From IMG/VR virus record IMGVR_UViG_3300013136_000846, positions 1 through 44,277 of that record: DNA of 44,277 bases; one strand, written 5' to 3'. The translations under genes and the position numbers were made by a program. The stretch's first letter is position 1; the number at the start of each line of letters is the position of its first letter. Below the pieces are notes generated by a model, which ran no database searches, had not been told where the DNA came from, and saw only the letters and a program-made list of their open reading frames with translations. Positions 1 through 8,205 of this stretch are shown here, in pieces. This DNA is from a virus.

Positions 1-15
1 GGAGTGGATCTTAAT

Positions 16-483
16 ATGAGTATTGAGATGCATGATTATGAGAGAGATTTAGAAACAATACGAGATGAATCTAAAGAAACATTAGAGTGTCTTGCTAATT
101 TATATTTAGATGAAGAAACTATGAAAAACAAAAATATAAATAATATTATCACAAATGATGCGTTAGCTCTTTCTGATTTAAAATTTTCTATTTCCTGCTC
201 TAAAAGAGGTTTAATTAATTTAATGAGACAAATTGATAATGGTAGTGTAAATGCTGATTTATATACAGCTGTATCACTATTTCAAAGAGAAATGAAAGAA
301 GGTATTGAGGCTCTGTACAAACTTCAAAAAAATATGAAAGAATTTTTTAGAGAATTAAAAGGTGAACTGAAAGAGATAAATACAGGAGAGCATGAGGATA
401 AAACTAAATTTAGAGACATGAGAATTACGGATAGAGATATTAATAAATCTATTGATAAAATTCTTCAAGATAAAAGAAAATAA
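16..483 (+). CDS. Hypothetical helical protein, possibly 5'-incomplete
   Basis: I do not recognise this protein. It is about 155 residues, rich in Lys, Glu, Asp and Asn, with no Cys, and reads as mostly alpha-helical with coiled-coil-like stretches in the second half (around residues 80-125). An in-frame ATG lies at 16 and a GTG at 4. The frame is open to the window edge, so the true start may be either of these or lie upstream. It ends at a strong bidirectional terminator and converges on the DHH-protein gene. No catalytic motif or membrane segment is visible. Confidence 0.6.
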   Translation: MSIEMHDYERDLETIRDESKETLECLANLYLDEETMKNKNINNIITNDALALSDLKFSISCSKRGLINLMRQIDNGSVNADLYTAVSLFQREMKEGIEALYKLQKNMKEFFRELKGELKEINTGEHEDKTKFRDMRITDRDINKSIDKILQDKRK

Positions 484-507
484 AAAAGAGCCTTTCGGCT
501 CTTTTTT
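482..507. terminator. Bidirectional intrinsic terminator
   Basis: An A-run, a GAGCC / GGCTC stem with a TTTC loop, and a T-run form a symmetrical hairpin between the convergent genes ending at 483 and 521. It has A/T tracts on both sides, so it can end transcripts in both directions. Confidence 0.85.
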
Positions 508-520
508 ATGATTAATGTAT

Positions 521-2419
521 TTAATTTTTAAGCCATTTCATAAACTTCTGTTCACTATCTTTACTTAGATATTTATCTTCGTAAATGTCAAACATAAGTC
601 TAAAAGTTCGTTTAAGTTCATTTCTCTGTCTTCTTTGATTAAGAGTTGGATCTACTTTTGGTTTTCCAGCCTCTTGTTGAACATAAAGATCATCAAAACC
701 AAATTTTTCAACTACCCTTTGAAATAATTCACTTTCTTCTAAACGATTTTTACCATCTGCATTGAAACGCAATGAACCCAGGTTTCTAGAATTAATAGAT
801 CCATTTTCAATTTCATTAAAGTGAGTTTCTAACCAGATATCGTAAATTTTTCTCATTACAGGATTCTTAAATTTTTTAATATATTCTCTTTCTTCTATAT
901 CGTTAGATATTAAATAATTTAATATTTCTTTTTCATTTTTTTCAGTTTTCGCTTCTTCTTCACTACGAAGTCTATCTATATCCATAAGTTTTTTATTAAT
1001 ATCTTCAGGTTTAACTGTTCTTCTTCTTTCTTCCTCTTCATTCCAAGGCATCGTTATACTCCATTTAACACCAGATATATCATTAATAATTTTATTTTTA
1101 AACATATCTAAATATTTAACACCCTGATATGGACTTCTTTTACATTTTCCAAAGATATTTGATATCGTTCCAATACCATAATGTCCACCTGAAACAGTTC
1201 TATCGTCTTTATATCCCAAATAAACTTGAAAATTTTTAAGTAAAGATTCACAATATTTGCTTAAATCATCAATTGGATTACCATTTTTATCCTTAGGTAA
1301 ATCTTCTTCTTTCATACTTTTAATTTTTGTTCTTAAATCAGCAATTTGTAAAGTGTTTCCATATTGTAATAAGACAAAATTTAATTTAGGATCATCAGGT
1401 ACAATACCATTATCAAGATCCTGATGAAATAGTGCTTTTGCTCTAAGTGCATTAGACCATGTACCAGAAGGAACATACATTAGATTTCCAATAATTTGAT
1501 ATACACCTGGTTTTAATTGAAATTTCACCTTACCGGTTTCAATCGCATAACCATCAGGATCCACATCAGTATAAGGTAATTTTTTAGCAAAATCACGCCA
1601 AAAATCTAGTTGGTCGGTATATCTAATCTTATTACCTTTTTTATCAAAGCCTTGTTCTTCAAAACCTCTACCCTTAGTTCTTAATTCCATCTGACGTAAT
1701 CTTTCTCGTCCAGATGAAACAAATTCTGGCTCTTCTCCTTTTGTATCTGGATTGTTTTTAGGATAAAATAATTTAAATAGTCTATAGATATTATAAATTG
1801 AAGGTTGATTACATGCATTCACTACTTCAATGAAAGTTCTATCATCACTTCTTTTTATTAATTGATTCATAGCAGCAGCAAAATTGAGTTTTGCATTTTC
1901 ACTTTTTGCTATGGTTGACAAATCAAAATCAAGAATACTTCTAATATCAACATCATATTCACTATATTTTGCTGAATCTATCATATCAATCCAATCTTTT
2001 GTTTCTTTTGAAAATGGTACGCCTATTTGTTGAGCAATACCTTCGGCAGCCGAACCTGTCTCAGTTTTTACACTTGCTCTTTTTTGAGTTAATTTTAATT
2101 CTTCAGAAAATTTTCCGTGATGATCTACATATACATCAACACCAGGTATATCATTAGCAAAATCCAAAGCAATTGTTATTAATTCGGGATTAATACTAAA
2201 TGCTTGCCATCCTTCTTGATAATTTATAATACCATATTGTTTAATTTTAAATCCTTGATTTATTAAATAATTCTTCATTATAATAGCAGAAACTATACCA
2301 TCCATATCATCGTGAAATATAAGACATATATTTTTGCCGGATTTTCCTTTCTTTTTCCAGTATTCCTCACTTTTAGGTATTCTAGGTGCGGATTCAAATA
2401 ATTTAAAATTTATTATCAT
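521..2419 (-). CDS. DHH-family phosphoesterase-like protein
   Basis: This 632-residue protein carries DHH-superfamily metal-binding motifs near its N-terminus: H36-D37-D38-M39-D40-G41 (the HxDxDG-type motif), D86 in ALDFA, and D99-H100-H101 in VYVDHHG. Known members (RecJ, nanoRNase, c-di-AMP phosphodiesterases) cleave phosphodiesters with Mn2+, so a nucleic-acid or cyclic-nucleotide phosphoesterase role is likely. The roughly 450 residues after the DHH core are long for a nanoRNase and match nothing I recognise; they are charged, with a Lys/Glu-rich stretch around residues 460-520. The N-terminus (INFKLFES) resembles short amphipathic N-terminal tags in neighbouring proteins. The start ATG follows the HNH gene by 9 nt, so the two are probably co-transcribed. 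Substrate unknown. Confidence 0.75.
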   Translation of the reverse strand: MIINFKLFESAPRIPKSEEYWKKKGKSGKNICLIFHDDMDGIVSAIIMKNYLINQGFKIKQYGIINYQEGWQAFSINPELITIALDFANDIPGVDVYVDHHGKFSEELKLTQKRASVKTETGSAAEGIAQQIGVPFSKETKDWIDMIDSAKYSEYDVDIRSILDFDLSTIAKSENAKLNFAAAMNQLIKRSDDRTFIEVVNACNQPSIYNIYRLFKLFYPKNNPDTKGEEPEFVSSGRERLRQMELRTKGRGFEEQGFDKKGNKIRYTDQLDFWRDFAKKLPYTDVDPDGYAIETGKVKFQLKPGVYQIIGNLMYVPSGTWSNALRAKALFHQDLDNGIVPDDPKLNFVLLQYGNTLQIADLRTKIKSMKEEDLPKDKNGNPIDDLSKYCESLLKNFQVYLGYKDDRTVSGGHYGIGTISNIFGKCKRSPYQGVKYLDMFKNKIINDISGVKWSITMPWNEEEERRRTVKPEDINKKLMDIDRLRSEEEAKTEKNEKEILNYLISNDIEEREYIKKFKNPVMRKIYDIWLETHFNEIENGSINSRNLGSLRFNADGKNRLEESELFQRVVEKFGFDDLYVQQEAGKPKVDPTLNQRRQRNELKRTFRLMFDIYEDKYLSKDSEQKFMKWLKN

Positions 2420-2428
2420 AATATGTTT

Positions 2429-3217
2429 TTAATTTTTTAATCTTTTTGGTATATCATATAAACTTCCTTTAGATGAATTATTACATCTTTTTGTTATACA
2501 CAAATTGTTTATATTACCAATAACGATTGGTTCTATATTATTTTCAAAACCTTTTTTTACTGAAATCTTATGATCAATTGTTAAATATCTCTCATCATTA
2601 AAATTATATTTTCTATTCTCAATAATTAATTCATTATCATAATAATCTAAACCATTCCAATTATTATAAAGTTCCTTTTTATATTTACGTGTATAGTAAC
2701 TAACTTTTTTTCTATATTTTTCATAATCAGATAGATTATCGTCTGATACTTGAGTACCATTTTTTATTCTATTTTGCTTTAATCTTTCTTTTACAACTTC
2801 ATTTTGTGACGGATGCTCGACACCATATTTTTTTATAAATGTTTCTTTCATTTTTTCTTTCACAAATTCAACTTGAAACATATTATCAACACCATATTTT
2901 TTTTTAACTGCAGTTATTCTATTTGTTTTCATCAATTGCTTTTTAGTATTATTAAAATTTGAAAATTCAATCTGTCTACATTTTTCACAAGTATATTTCT
3001 GATTCTTGTTAAAAGCCTTCAAATAATCCTGATATTTAATAAATGTCTCATATCCACATTCGTCACATGAACAATTAACTTTACAATGAGACCCAGAAGT
3101 TAATTCTTGCGGTTTAACAAAAATTTTATCTTTACATTTAACGTCAAAACCTAAATCTTTATAATGTTGAATGTTATGATTAATTATAGTAACTTCTATT
3201 TTTTTATCTAAAATCAT
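2429..3217 (-). CDS. HNH-type homing endonuclease with Zn-finger and YG-repeat DNA-binding region
   Basis: A 262-residue predicted homing endonuclease. Residues 1-85 form a zinc-binding module (C51-x2-C54 and C77-x2-C80, with nearby C45 and C49). Residues 100-150 hold two KYGV(D/E)-type repeats followed by helix-rich segments, a likely DNA-recognition stretch. The C-terminus carries an HNH-like signature: D215-H216 in LTIDHKIS, N237-N238, and N246-N247 in the CNNSSKG loop. The N-terminal module is clearly related to that of the 547-residue nuclease at 16513-18156, although the catalytic domains differ. Its first 14 nt overlap the end of the upstream gene (3204-3659), so it reads as an insertion into a phage operon. 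Expected role: double-strand or nicking cleavage of cognate intron-less sites to spread itself. Confidence 0.85.
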   Translation of the reverse strand: MILDKKIEVTIINHNIQHYKDLGFDVKCKDKIFVKPQELTSGSHCKVNCSCDECGYETFIKYQDYLKAFNKNQKYTCEKCRQIEFSNFNNTKKQLMKTNRITAVKKKYGVDNMFQVEFVKEKMKETFIKKYGVEHPSQNEVVKERLKQNRIKNGTQVSDDNLSDYEKYRKKVSYYTRKYKKELYNNWNGLDYYDNELIIENRKYNFNDERYLTIDHKISVKKGFENNIEPIVIGNINNLCITKRCNNSSKGSLYDIPKRLKN

Positions 3218-3659
3218 CCTTTTTTTTTGATAATAATTTTGTCAAATCATCTATAAGTCTCTCACTATAAACAGATTTAAGGTTTTCAATAATACAAAAA
3301 TTACCATTTCCTTTAACCTTAATTCCATCTGTAATATTCTTAATGCCAGGCTTAGTAGAATAAAACTTCAATAAAGAATTAACAAAATCGTTAATATTAA
3401 TACTTAATTTTTCATTATACTTAACAACGTGCAATTCATTATCTTTACTTCTAAAATAATAATCAGTTTCAGAATATTTATTTTTTAAGGTTTCTAAAAT
3501 ATCTTTGAGATTAAAGTTGTTAAACTTAATAATTCTATCTTCTAATATTTCAATACCAATATTAGATTTATCGTTCGGACTCAATAATACATCTTCTTTA
3601 ATAGGACCACTATTAACTTCAGATGTTTTTTCAAAATCACTATACTTTCTAAGAGACAT
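3204..3659 (-). CDS. Hypothetical protein, paralogue of the 126-aa protein at 21123-21503
   Basis: Function not recognised. This 151-residue protein has a 70-residue C-terminal region that aligns by eye with the small protein at 21123-21503. Shared features are a KDNEL-x2-VKYN strand (DENEL-x2-IKYN in the other), an N-x-N/L-x3-FV segment, an IKVKGNGNFCIIENL stretch (LNIEGNDKFSIIKNI in the other) and a closing (D/E)(D/E)L-x3-L helix. The N-terminus, LRKYSDFEK, resembles the short amphipathic tags on nearby phage proteins. Both paralogues sit next to a homing-endonuclease gene. Start ATG at 3659; the 3' end overlaps the HNH gene by 14 nt. Confidence 0.65.
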   Translation of the reverse strand: MSLRKYSDFEKTSEVNSGPIKEDVLLSPNDKSNIGIEILEDRIIKFNNFNLKDILETLKNKYSETDYYFRSKDNELHVVKYNEKLSININDFVNSLLKFYSTKPGIKNITDGIKVKGNGNFCIIENLKSVYSERLIDDLTKLLSKKKDDFR

Positions 3660-3711
3660 GTGCCTAATTTATTTTTAGTATATATTAATAATTAAAAGTC
3701 GTTTTTAAAAC

Positions 3712-3740
3712 AAAAAATCCGAAATAAATTCGGATTTTTT
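3712..3740 (-). terminator. Intrinsic terminator after the Ala/Gln-repeat gene
   Basis: ATCCGAA (3717-3723) pairs with TTCGGAT (3729-3735) around an ATAAA loop, with A/T runs on both sides. On the minus strand the hairpin is followed by a U-run. It lies 19 nt past the stop of the gene at 3759-4280. Confidence 0.8.
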
Positions 3741-3758
3741 GATTATTTAATAACATAA

Positions 3759-4280
3759 TTAAATTTCCTGTGCAGGTACTTGTGCTGCAGCTGTTTGTGC
3801 TTGCTCTTGACCTTGAACATGAACTGCTGGTTTTTGTGCTTCAGTGTTCTGAATAGGTTGAGATTGTGCTTGTGGTTGAGCCTGAACCTGAGTTTCATCT
3901 TGTAATTCTTCTTGTGGTTGAGCTTGTGCCTGAACCTGAGCCTGAGCCTGAGCCTGAGCTTGTGCCTGTACAGGTGCTTTGTCAGAACCAGTAACAATTT
4001 CAACAGGTAGATTTTCTATATTAATATAATTTTCATTTGCCCATTGAACTAATCTCTCAGCTAATCTTTTTTCACCCATTTCAGCTCTAAGATCTTTACC
4101 AGTAGTTTCTTTAACTTTTTTGATAAACGAACTAATTAATGATTTAGGAAGATCAACATCTAAACTAACTCTATAGAAATCATCAATAGCTTCTACCATT
4201 TCGTTAACTGGTTCAACAACTGATTCCTTAACGGATTTCTTACTTTTGAAATCATCTAAACTTAAAATATTTTTTGCCAT
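3759..4280 (-). CDS. Hypothetical protein with Ala/Gln-repeat C-terminal tail
   Basis: A 173-residue protein of unknown function. Residues 1-100 look folded (N-terminus NILSLDDFKSKK, then a helix-rich domain). From about residue 104 it becomes a low-complexity tail of alternating Ala-Gln and Val/Pro-Gln dipeptides, encoded by an imperfect hexanucleotide repeat. Such tails are usually flexible linkers or surface-exposed arms. The N-terminal LSLDDF resembles the LSFQDF stretch in the acidic protein at 14135-15070. It is followed by its own terminator and preceded by an AT-rich region containing TATATA about 25 nt before the ATG, so it may be a single-gene transcript. A virion or prohead protein is possible but unproven. 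Confidence 0.65.
   Translation of the reverse strand: MAKNILSLDDFKSKKSVKESVVEPVNEMVEAIDDFYRVSLDVDLPKSLISSFIKKVKETTGKDLRAEMGEKRLAERLVQWANENYINIENLPVEIVTGSDKAPVQAQAQAQAQAQVQAQAQPQEELQDETQVQAQPQAQSQPIQNTEAQKPAVHVQGQEQAQTAAAQVPAQEI
3921..3969. repeat. Imperfect hexanucleotide tandem repeat (Ala-Gln coding)
   Basis: On the plus strand a GCCTGA-type hexamer recurs about seven times with small variants (AACCTG, GCTTGT). It encodes the (A/V)Q dipeptides of the gene at 3759-4280. Change in copy number would lengthen or shorten the tail in frame. Confidence 0.75.
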
Positions 4281-4386
4281 TTTTTAAAAATTATTTTTTC
4301 TTCTATATATTAATTTTAATAACTTAAAATTATTTTATCTATATATTAAATAAAAAATATCGTTTTTTTATTTAATAAAATTTTCT

Positions 4387-4394
4387 TATATTTG
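4387..4394 (+). promoter_or_regulatory. Candidate Bacteroidota-type -7 box upstream of nadE
   Basis: TATATTTG matches the TAnnTTTG -7 consensus of Bacteroidota primary-sigma promoters and lies 18 nt before the nadE ATG. The matching TTG -33 box is not obvious; the upstream region is T-rich. Read by eye only. Confidence 0.4.
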
Positions 4395-4411
4395 TATCAA
4401 ATAAAAACTAT

Positions 4412-5239
4412 ATGACAAAAATAGACAAAATCTCAACATGGTTATCTGAATTTGCCACTGAAAAAGGCTTTGATGGCTATGTAATAGGACTTAGTGGTGG
4501 AATTGATTCCGCAGTTTCTGCTTCACTTGCTGTTAGAGCTGTTGGTAAAGAAAAAGTACTTGGAATTCTTCTACCATGTACAATCACCGGTGAAAGAGAT
4601 AGAACTGAAGATGTAAAATTAGCAACTGAACTAGCTAATGATCTTGATATTAAAACTGTAACAGTCAGGTTAGATATACCTGCTGAAGATCTATTCAAAA
4701 ATATCAAAAATGTCACATCAGTTGAAGGTAAATTAGTTCTTTCTAATATTAAGGCAAGACTTAGAATGACAGCCATTCGTGCATATGCAGAAGCAAATCA
4801 TTGTCTTGTTCTTGGAACGACCAATAAAACAGAAGAATACTTAGGATATTACACAAAAGCAGGTGATGGTGGTGCTGGTGTTGATGTTGAGCCAATTGCT
4901 GATTTATTTAAATATGAAGTTTATGAAATCGCAAGAGAATTATGTGATATTCCTGAAGAAATTATCAATCGTGCTCCATCAGCTGGATTATTTGATGGAC
5001 AGACAGATGAAAGTGAAATCGGTATTACTTATAAAGAAATTGATAAATATTTGGAATTTCGTGAAGGACTTACTGATCATTTCAATATTAATCGATATAA
5101 GAATCATGGAGAGAATATGAAATTTAGAGCCAAACAAGCTAAAATTAGCTTTGAAGATAATGTGATTGATGAAATTGAAAAAAGAATTGTTATAAACAAT
5201 CATAAAAGAAACAACCCACCGACAATAACTTTAAAATAA
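4412..5239 (+). CDS. nadE: NH3-dependent NAD+ synthetase
   Basis: A 275-residue enzyme that amidates nicotinic acid adenine dinucleotide to NAD+ using ATP and ammonia. The PP-loop S28-G-G-I-D-S33 (ATP pyrophosphatase motif) is intact. Downstream are the GTTNKTE-x-YLGYYTKAGDG stretch and the PIADLFKYEVY motif, both typical of the family. Length equals that of single-domain bacterial NadE. No glutaminase domain is present, so it should use free ammonia. It is a single gene between a candidate promoter and its own terminator, leading a rightward block with DHFR and PhoH. In phages such genes sustain or rebuild NAD during infection, either for metabolism or against NAD-depleting defences. No NAMPT or NadV partner is in the window. 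Confidence 0.95.
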   Translation: MTKIDKISTWLSEFATEKGFDGYVIGLSGGIDSAVSASLAVRAVGKEKVLGILLPCTITGERDRTEDVKLATELANDLDIKTVTVRLDIPAEDLFKNIKNVTSVEGKLVLSNIKARLRMTAIRAYAEANHCLVLGTTNKTEEYLGYYTKAGDGGAGVDVEPIADLFKYEVYEIARELCDIPEEIINRAPSAGLFDGQTDESEIGITYKEIDKYLEFREGLTDHFNINRYKNHGENMKFRAKQAKISFEDNVIDEIEKRIVINNHKRNNPPTITLK

Positions 5240-5272
5240 AAAAAATGTGGATAAAGATATCCACATTTTTTA
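5239..5272. terminator. Intrinsic terminator after nadE
   Basis: ATGTGGATA and TATCCACAT form a nine-base stem with an AAGA loop, flanked by A-runs and T-runs, directly after the nadE stop codon. Confidence 0.85.
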
Positions 5273-5321
5273 TTTAAACTTTAATTACCATATTTTATAT
5301 GTATAATAAAAATTTATAAGA

Positions 5322-5843
5322 ATGAAGATAAACATAATAGTTTCCGTATCCGAAAACTGGGTCATAGGTAAGAATAACAAGTTATTATGGAAATTAAGTA
5401 ATGATCTTAAAAGATTCAAAGAATTAACCTCTTGGAATACTGTTATAATGGGTCAAAAGACTTTTGAATCTTTACCTAATGGCGCTTTACCAAATCGTGT
5501 AAATATTGTTTTAACAGATGATCCTAAATTTATTGCAAAAGATGCAATTACTGTTCGTAGTGTACCAGAATCTTTAGAAATTGCTATTGCTTCTACTAAA
5601 CAACATGAAGATTCTGATAATGACATCTTTATCATAGGAGGTGGAATGGTTTATAAACAATTCTTAAAATATGCTGATTCTATATACTTAACTAAAGTTC
5701 ATGTTAATATAGATGGTGATACATTTTTTCCGGAAATAAACGAAAATGAATGGAAATTAGTATCAGAAGAATTCAAGTCTAAAGATGATAAAAATGAATT
5801 TGACCACACATATCAAATATATAATCGAAAAAATAATTTATAA
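5322..5843 (+). CDS. folA: Dihydrofolate reductase
   Basis: A 173-residue DHFR, which reduces dihydrofolate to tetrahydrofolate with NADPH and so supports thymidylate synthesis. Family features are the N-terminal VSVSENWVIGKNN stretch, the WKLSNDLKRFKELT helix with catalytic acid D28, the TVIMGQKTFESLP cofactor loop, the IFIIGGGMVY Rossmann-type glycine loop, and the C-terminal TKVHVNIDGDTFFP strand. The usual Pro of the LPW motif is Leu (LLWKL), a conservative oddity. The start ATG at 5322 has only A-rich sequence upstream and no Shine-Dalgarno. It is followed after 2 nt by the PhoH gene, so the two are likely co-transcribed. No thymidylate synthase is seen in the window. Confidence 0.95.
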   Translation: MKINIIVSVSENWVIGKNNKLLWKLSNDLKRFKELTSWNTVIMGQKTFESLPNGALPNRVNIVLTDDPKFIAKDAITVRSVPESLEIAIASTKQHEDSDNDIFIIGGGMVYKQFLKYADSIYLTKVHVNIDGDTFFPEINENEWKLVSEEFKSKDDKNEFDHTYQIYNRKNNL

Positions 5844-5845
5844 TA

Positions 5846-7180
5846 ATGACTAAATCCAAAAGTAATAAAATTTTTGTAATAGACACCTCAGTGATTCTTT
5901 ATGATCACAATGCAATTTTCAATTTTGAGGATAATGATGTAGCAATACCTATTACGGTATTTGAAGAATTAGATAATTTTAAAAAGGGAAATGACACTAT
6001 TAATTTTGAAGCAAGAGAATTTATCAGAAGTATAGATAAAATCGCACTTAAGAGCACTCTTAATAATTGGGTAACCTTAAATGAAAGTAAGGGTAGATTT
6101 AAAGTTATTATGACAGAAAATCCAAATCCTGTGATTAATGCTATTAAAATTTTTCAAGATAATAAGCCAGATCATCATATACTCAATGCCACTCTCACTT
6201 TAATAAATGAAGAACCAAATAAAAAAATTACACTTGTAACAAAAGATATAAATCTAAGATTAAAAGCAAAATCGTTAAATATTAATTCTGAGGATTATTT
6301 AACAGGTAAAATAAAAGATACTTCAGATTTATTCACAGGAAAATCAACAATAGAAGGTGTAGATGATGCACTTATTACAAATATTTATAAAGAAGGATTC
6401 TGCCTTCCAGGAGACATATCATTAAAAAATACTGAAAACAATCATTATTTAATCATCAAGGGTAGTTCTTCTTCGGTTTTGGCATATTTCAATGCAAAAA
6501 CACAAAAGGTTGAAAAAATTGATAAACAAACTTGTTATAAAATCACACCAAGAAACTCCGAACAAGTATTTGCTCTGCATGCTTTATTAAATGATGATGT
6601 TAGATTAGTTTCACTTCAGGGCGTTGCAGGAACAGGAAAAACACTTTTAGCACTTGCTAGTGCCCTTCATCAAAAAAGAAATTTCAAACAAATTTTTCTT
6701 GCTAGACCAATCGTTCCATTAAGTAATCGTGATACAGGATTTTTACCTGGTACTTTGGATAGTAAACTTCAACCGTTTATGGAACCTTTATTTGATAATC
6801 TCAAGTTTATTCAAAGCCAATTTAGAGAAGCTGACAAGGAATTTAAATTTATAAATGAATGTATTAAGGATGAAAAAATTATCATTGCACCACTTTCGTA
6901 CATAAGAGGTAGAAGCATATCAAATGTTTTTTTCATCATTGATGAGTCACAAAATTTAACTCCACATGAGATTAAAACAATCATCACAAGATCTGGTGAA
7001 GGTACAAAAATGGTATTTACTGGTGATATTCAACAAATTGATACACCTTATCTTGATGCACAAAGTAATGGTTTATCACATATGATAGATAAAATAAAAG
7101 GTCATTCACTATATTCACACGTAACATTAGAAAAAGGTGAAAGATCAGATTTAGCAAACTTAGCGAATGAATTACTTTAA
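5846..7180 (+). CDS. phoH: PhoH-like protein with N-terminal PIN domain
   Basis: A 444-residue PIN-PhoH (PhoH2/YlaK-type) protein. The PIN ribonuclease domain at about residues 8-160 shows D13 in VIDTSV, E40-E41, and D134 in TKDINLR as metal-binding acids. The PhoH ATPase domain follows, with Walker A G259-V-A-G-T-G-K-T266 and Walker B FFIIDE (D366-E367), plus the MVFTGDIQQID sensor-like stretch. Known PhoH2 proteins are sequence-specific RNA helicases and ribonucleases. In phages the gene is common, and its role in infection is unsettled. Length matches bacterial PhoH2. It follows folA by 2 nt and ends in an AT-rich gap, with no hairpin terminator seen. Confidence 0.92.
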   Translation: MTKSKSNKIFVIDTSVILYDHNAIFNFEDNDVAIPITVFEELDNFKKGNDTINFEAREFIRSIDKIALKSTLNNWVTLNESKGRFKVIMTENPNPVINAIKIFQDNKPDHHILNATLTLINEEPNKKITLVTKDINLRLKAKSLNINSEDYLTGKIKDTSDLFTGKSTIEGVDDALITNIYKEGFCLPGDISLKNTENNHYLIIKGSSSSVLAYFNAKTQKVEKIDKQTCYKITPRNSEQVFALHALLNDDVRLVSLQGVAGTGKTLLALASALHQKRNFKQIFLARPIVPLSNRDTGFLPGTLDSKLQPFMEPLFDNLKFIQSQFREADKEFKFINECIKDEKIIIAPLSYIRGRSISNVFFIIDESQNLTPHEIKTIITRSGEGTKMVFTGDIQQIDTPYLDAQSNGLSHMIDKIKGHSLYSHVTLEKGERSDLANLANELL

Positions 7181-7216
7181 AAAATAAATATATAATATAA
7201 AATAAATACATAAAAT

Positions 7217-7987
7217 ATGTCACATTTTACAGTTTTAGTTATTGGTGAAAATTTTGAAGAGCAATTAGATGCTTTTTATGAACTTGAACAATCAATGAAT
7301 CAGAACGAAATGCGTAATGATCCGCGTGCAGAATTCATTTCAGAAATGAATCAACAAGAAATGAAAAAGGATTTCTTGCGAGTAAAAGATGAAAGTCCTG
7401 ATCTATATTATAAAAACATAGATGATTTTGCAAACTCATATCATGGATATATTAAGGAAACTATCGGAGAAACTGAAATGTGGGGAAGATATACAAATCC
7501 AAATTCAAAATGGGATTGGTATTCAATAGGTGGTAGGTGGACGGGAATGCTCAAAATTAAAGAAAATCCTAAATACCCTGAAGATGTTTATGTAGGTCGT
7601 CCTGGTTTAATGACAGAAAATGCTAAAATAGGTTATGCAGATAGTGCCAGAATTTGCGATATTGATTTTGAAGGTATGAAAAAAGAAAAACTAGAGAATC
7701 TAGAAAAAAATTGGGTTGAAATTGAAGCAAAAATTGCTAATAATAATGATGATGTTTATTGGATGTATGATGTGAAGAAAGATGATACCAAAGAATCATA
7801 TATTGAAAGAAATTCTGATTTTTCAACATATGCATTATTAAAAGAAGGAGAATGGTATGAAAAAGGTGAAATGGGATGGTGGGGTATTTCTATACATGAA
7901 AATGAAAATTGGAAAGAAGAATTTAATAAACTTATATTATCATTGCCAGAAGATACGTTATTAACAGTTGTAGATTGTCATATATAA
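7217..7987 (+). CDS. Conserved phage-type hypothetical protein (MSHFTVLVIG family)
   Basis: A 256-residue protein of a kind I recognise from many phages but with no assigned function. Hallmarks are the N-terminal SHFTVLVIGENFEEQL strand and the central WDWYSIGGRWTGML block (about residues 100-112), followed by an acidic Trp-rich C-terminal half (GEMGWWGISIHENENW). It is strongly acidic with no signal peptide or membrane helix. Its stop overlaps the start of the next gene by one base (TAATG), implying translational coupling. The upstream gap holds AT-rich TATA-like sequence that could be a promoter. Confidence 0.8.
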   Translation: MSHFTVLVIGENFEEQLDAFYELEQSMNQNEMRNDPRAEFISEMNQQEMKKDFLRVKDESPDLYYKNIDDFANSYHGYIKETIGETEMWGRYTNPNSKWDWYSIGGRWTGMLKIKENPKYPEDVYVGRPGLMTENAKIGYADSARICDIDFEGMKKEKLENLEKNWVEIEAKIANNNDDVYWMYDVKKDDTKESYIERNSDFSTYALLKEGEWYEKGEMGWWGISIHENENWKEEFNKLILSLPEDTLLTVVDCHI

Positions 7988-8205
7988 TGGAATACGTTTG
8001 TAAACATTGCGGATGCATTTTTGAACCACCTTTTCGAGATAACAAATATCAAAGCTTATTGGTTAAGTTGTTAGCAATAGCAATAGAATGTCCTCTCTGT
8101 GGAAGGGATTATACTGATATAGAATTAACAAAAAAAAGTAAATTATTACTTGACAGGAAAGCAAAAATAAATAAAATTGAAGAAAATAAAAAAACCTCTG
8201 ATTAA
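7987..8205 (+). CDS. Small zinc-ribbon protein
   Basis: A 72-residue protein with two knuckles, CKHCGC near the N-terminus and CPLCGRDY about 30 residues later, giving a four-Cys zinc ribbon, then a basic Lys-rich tail. I chose the ATG at 7987 because it overlaps the preceding stop (TAATG). A TTG four codons earlier is less likely. Probably a nucleic-acid-binding or adaptor protein; no specific function recognised. It ends at a strong terminator. Confidence 0.75.
   Translation: MEYVCKHCGCIFEPPFRDNKYQSLLVKLLAIAIECPLCGRDYTDIELTKKSKLLLDRKAKINKIEENKKTSD

Noticed and set aside
3743-4003. Lys/Arg/His/Leu-rich open frame on the minus strand
   Set aside because: It is another frame of the Ala/Gln hexanucleotide repeat and lies inside the real gene.
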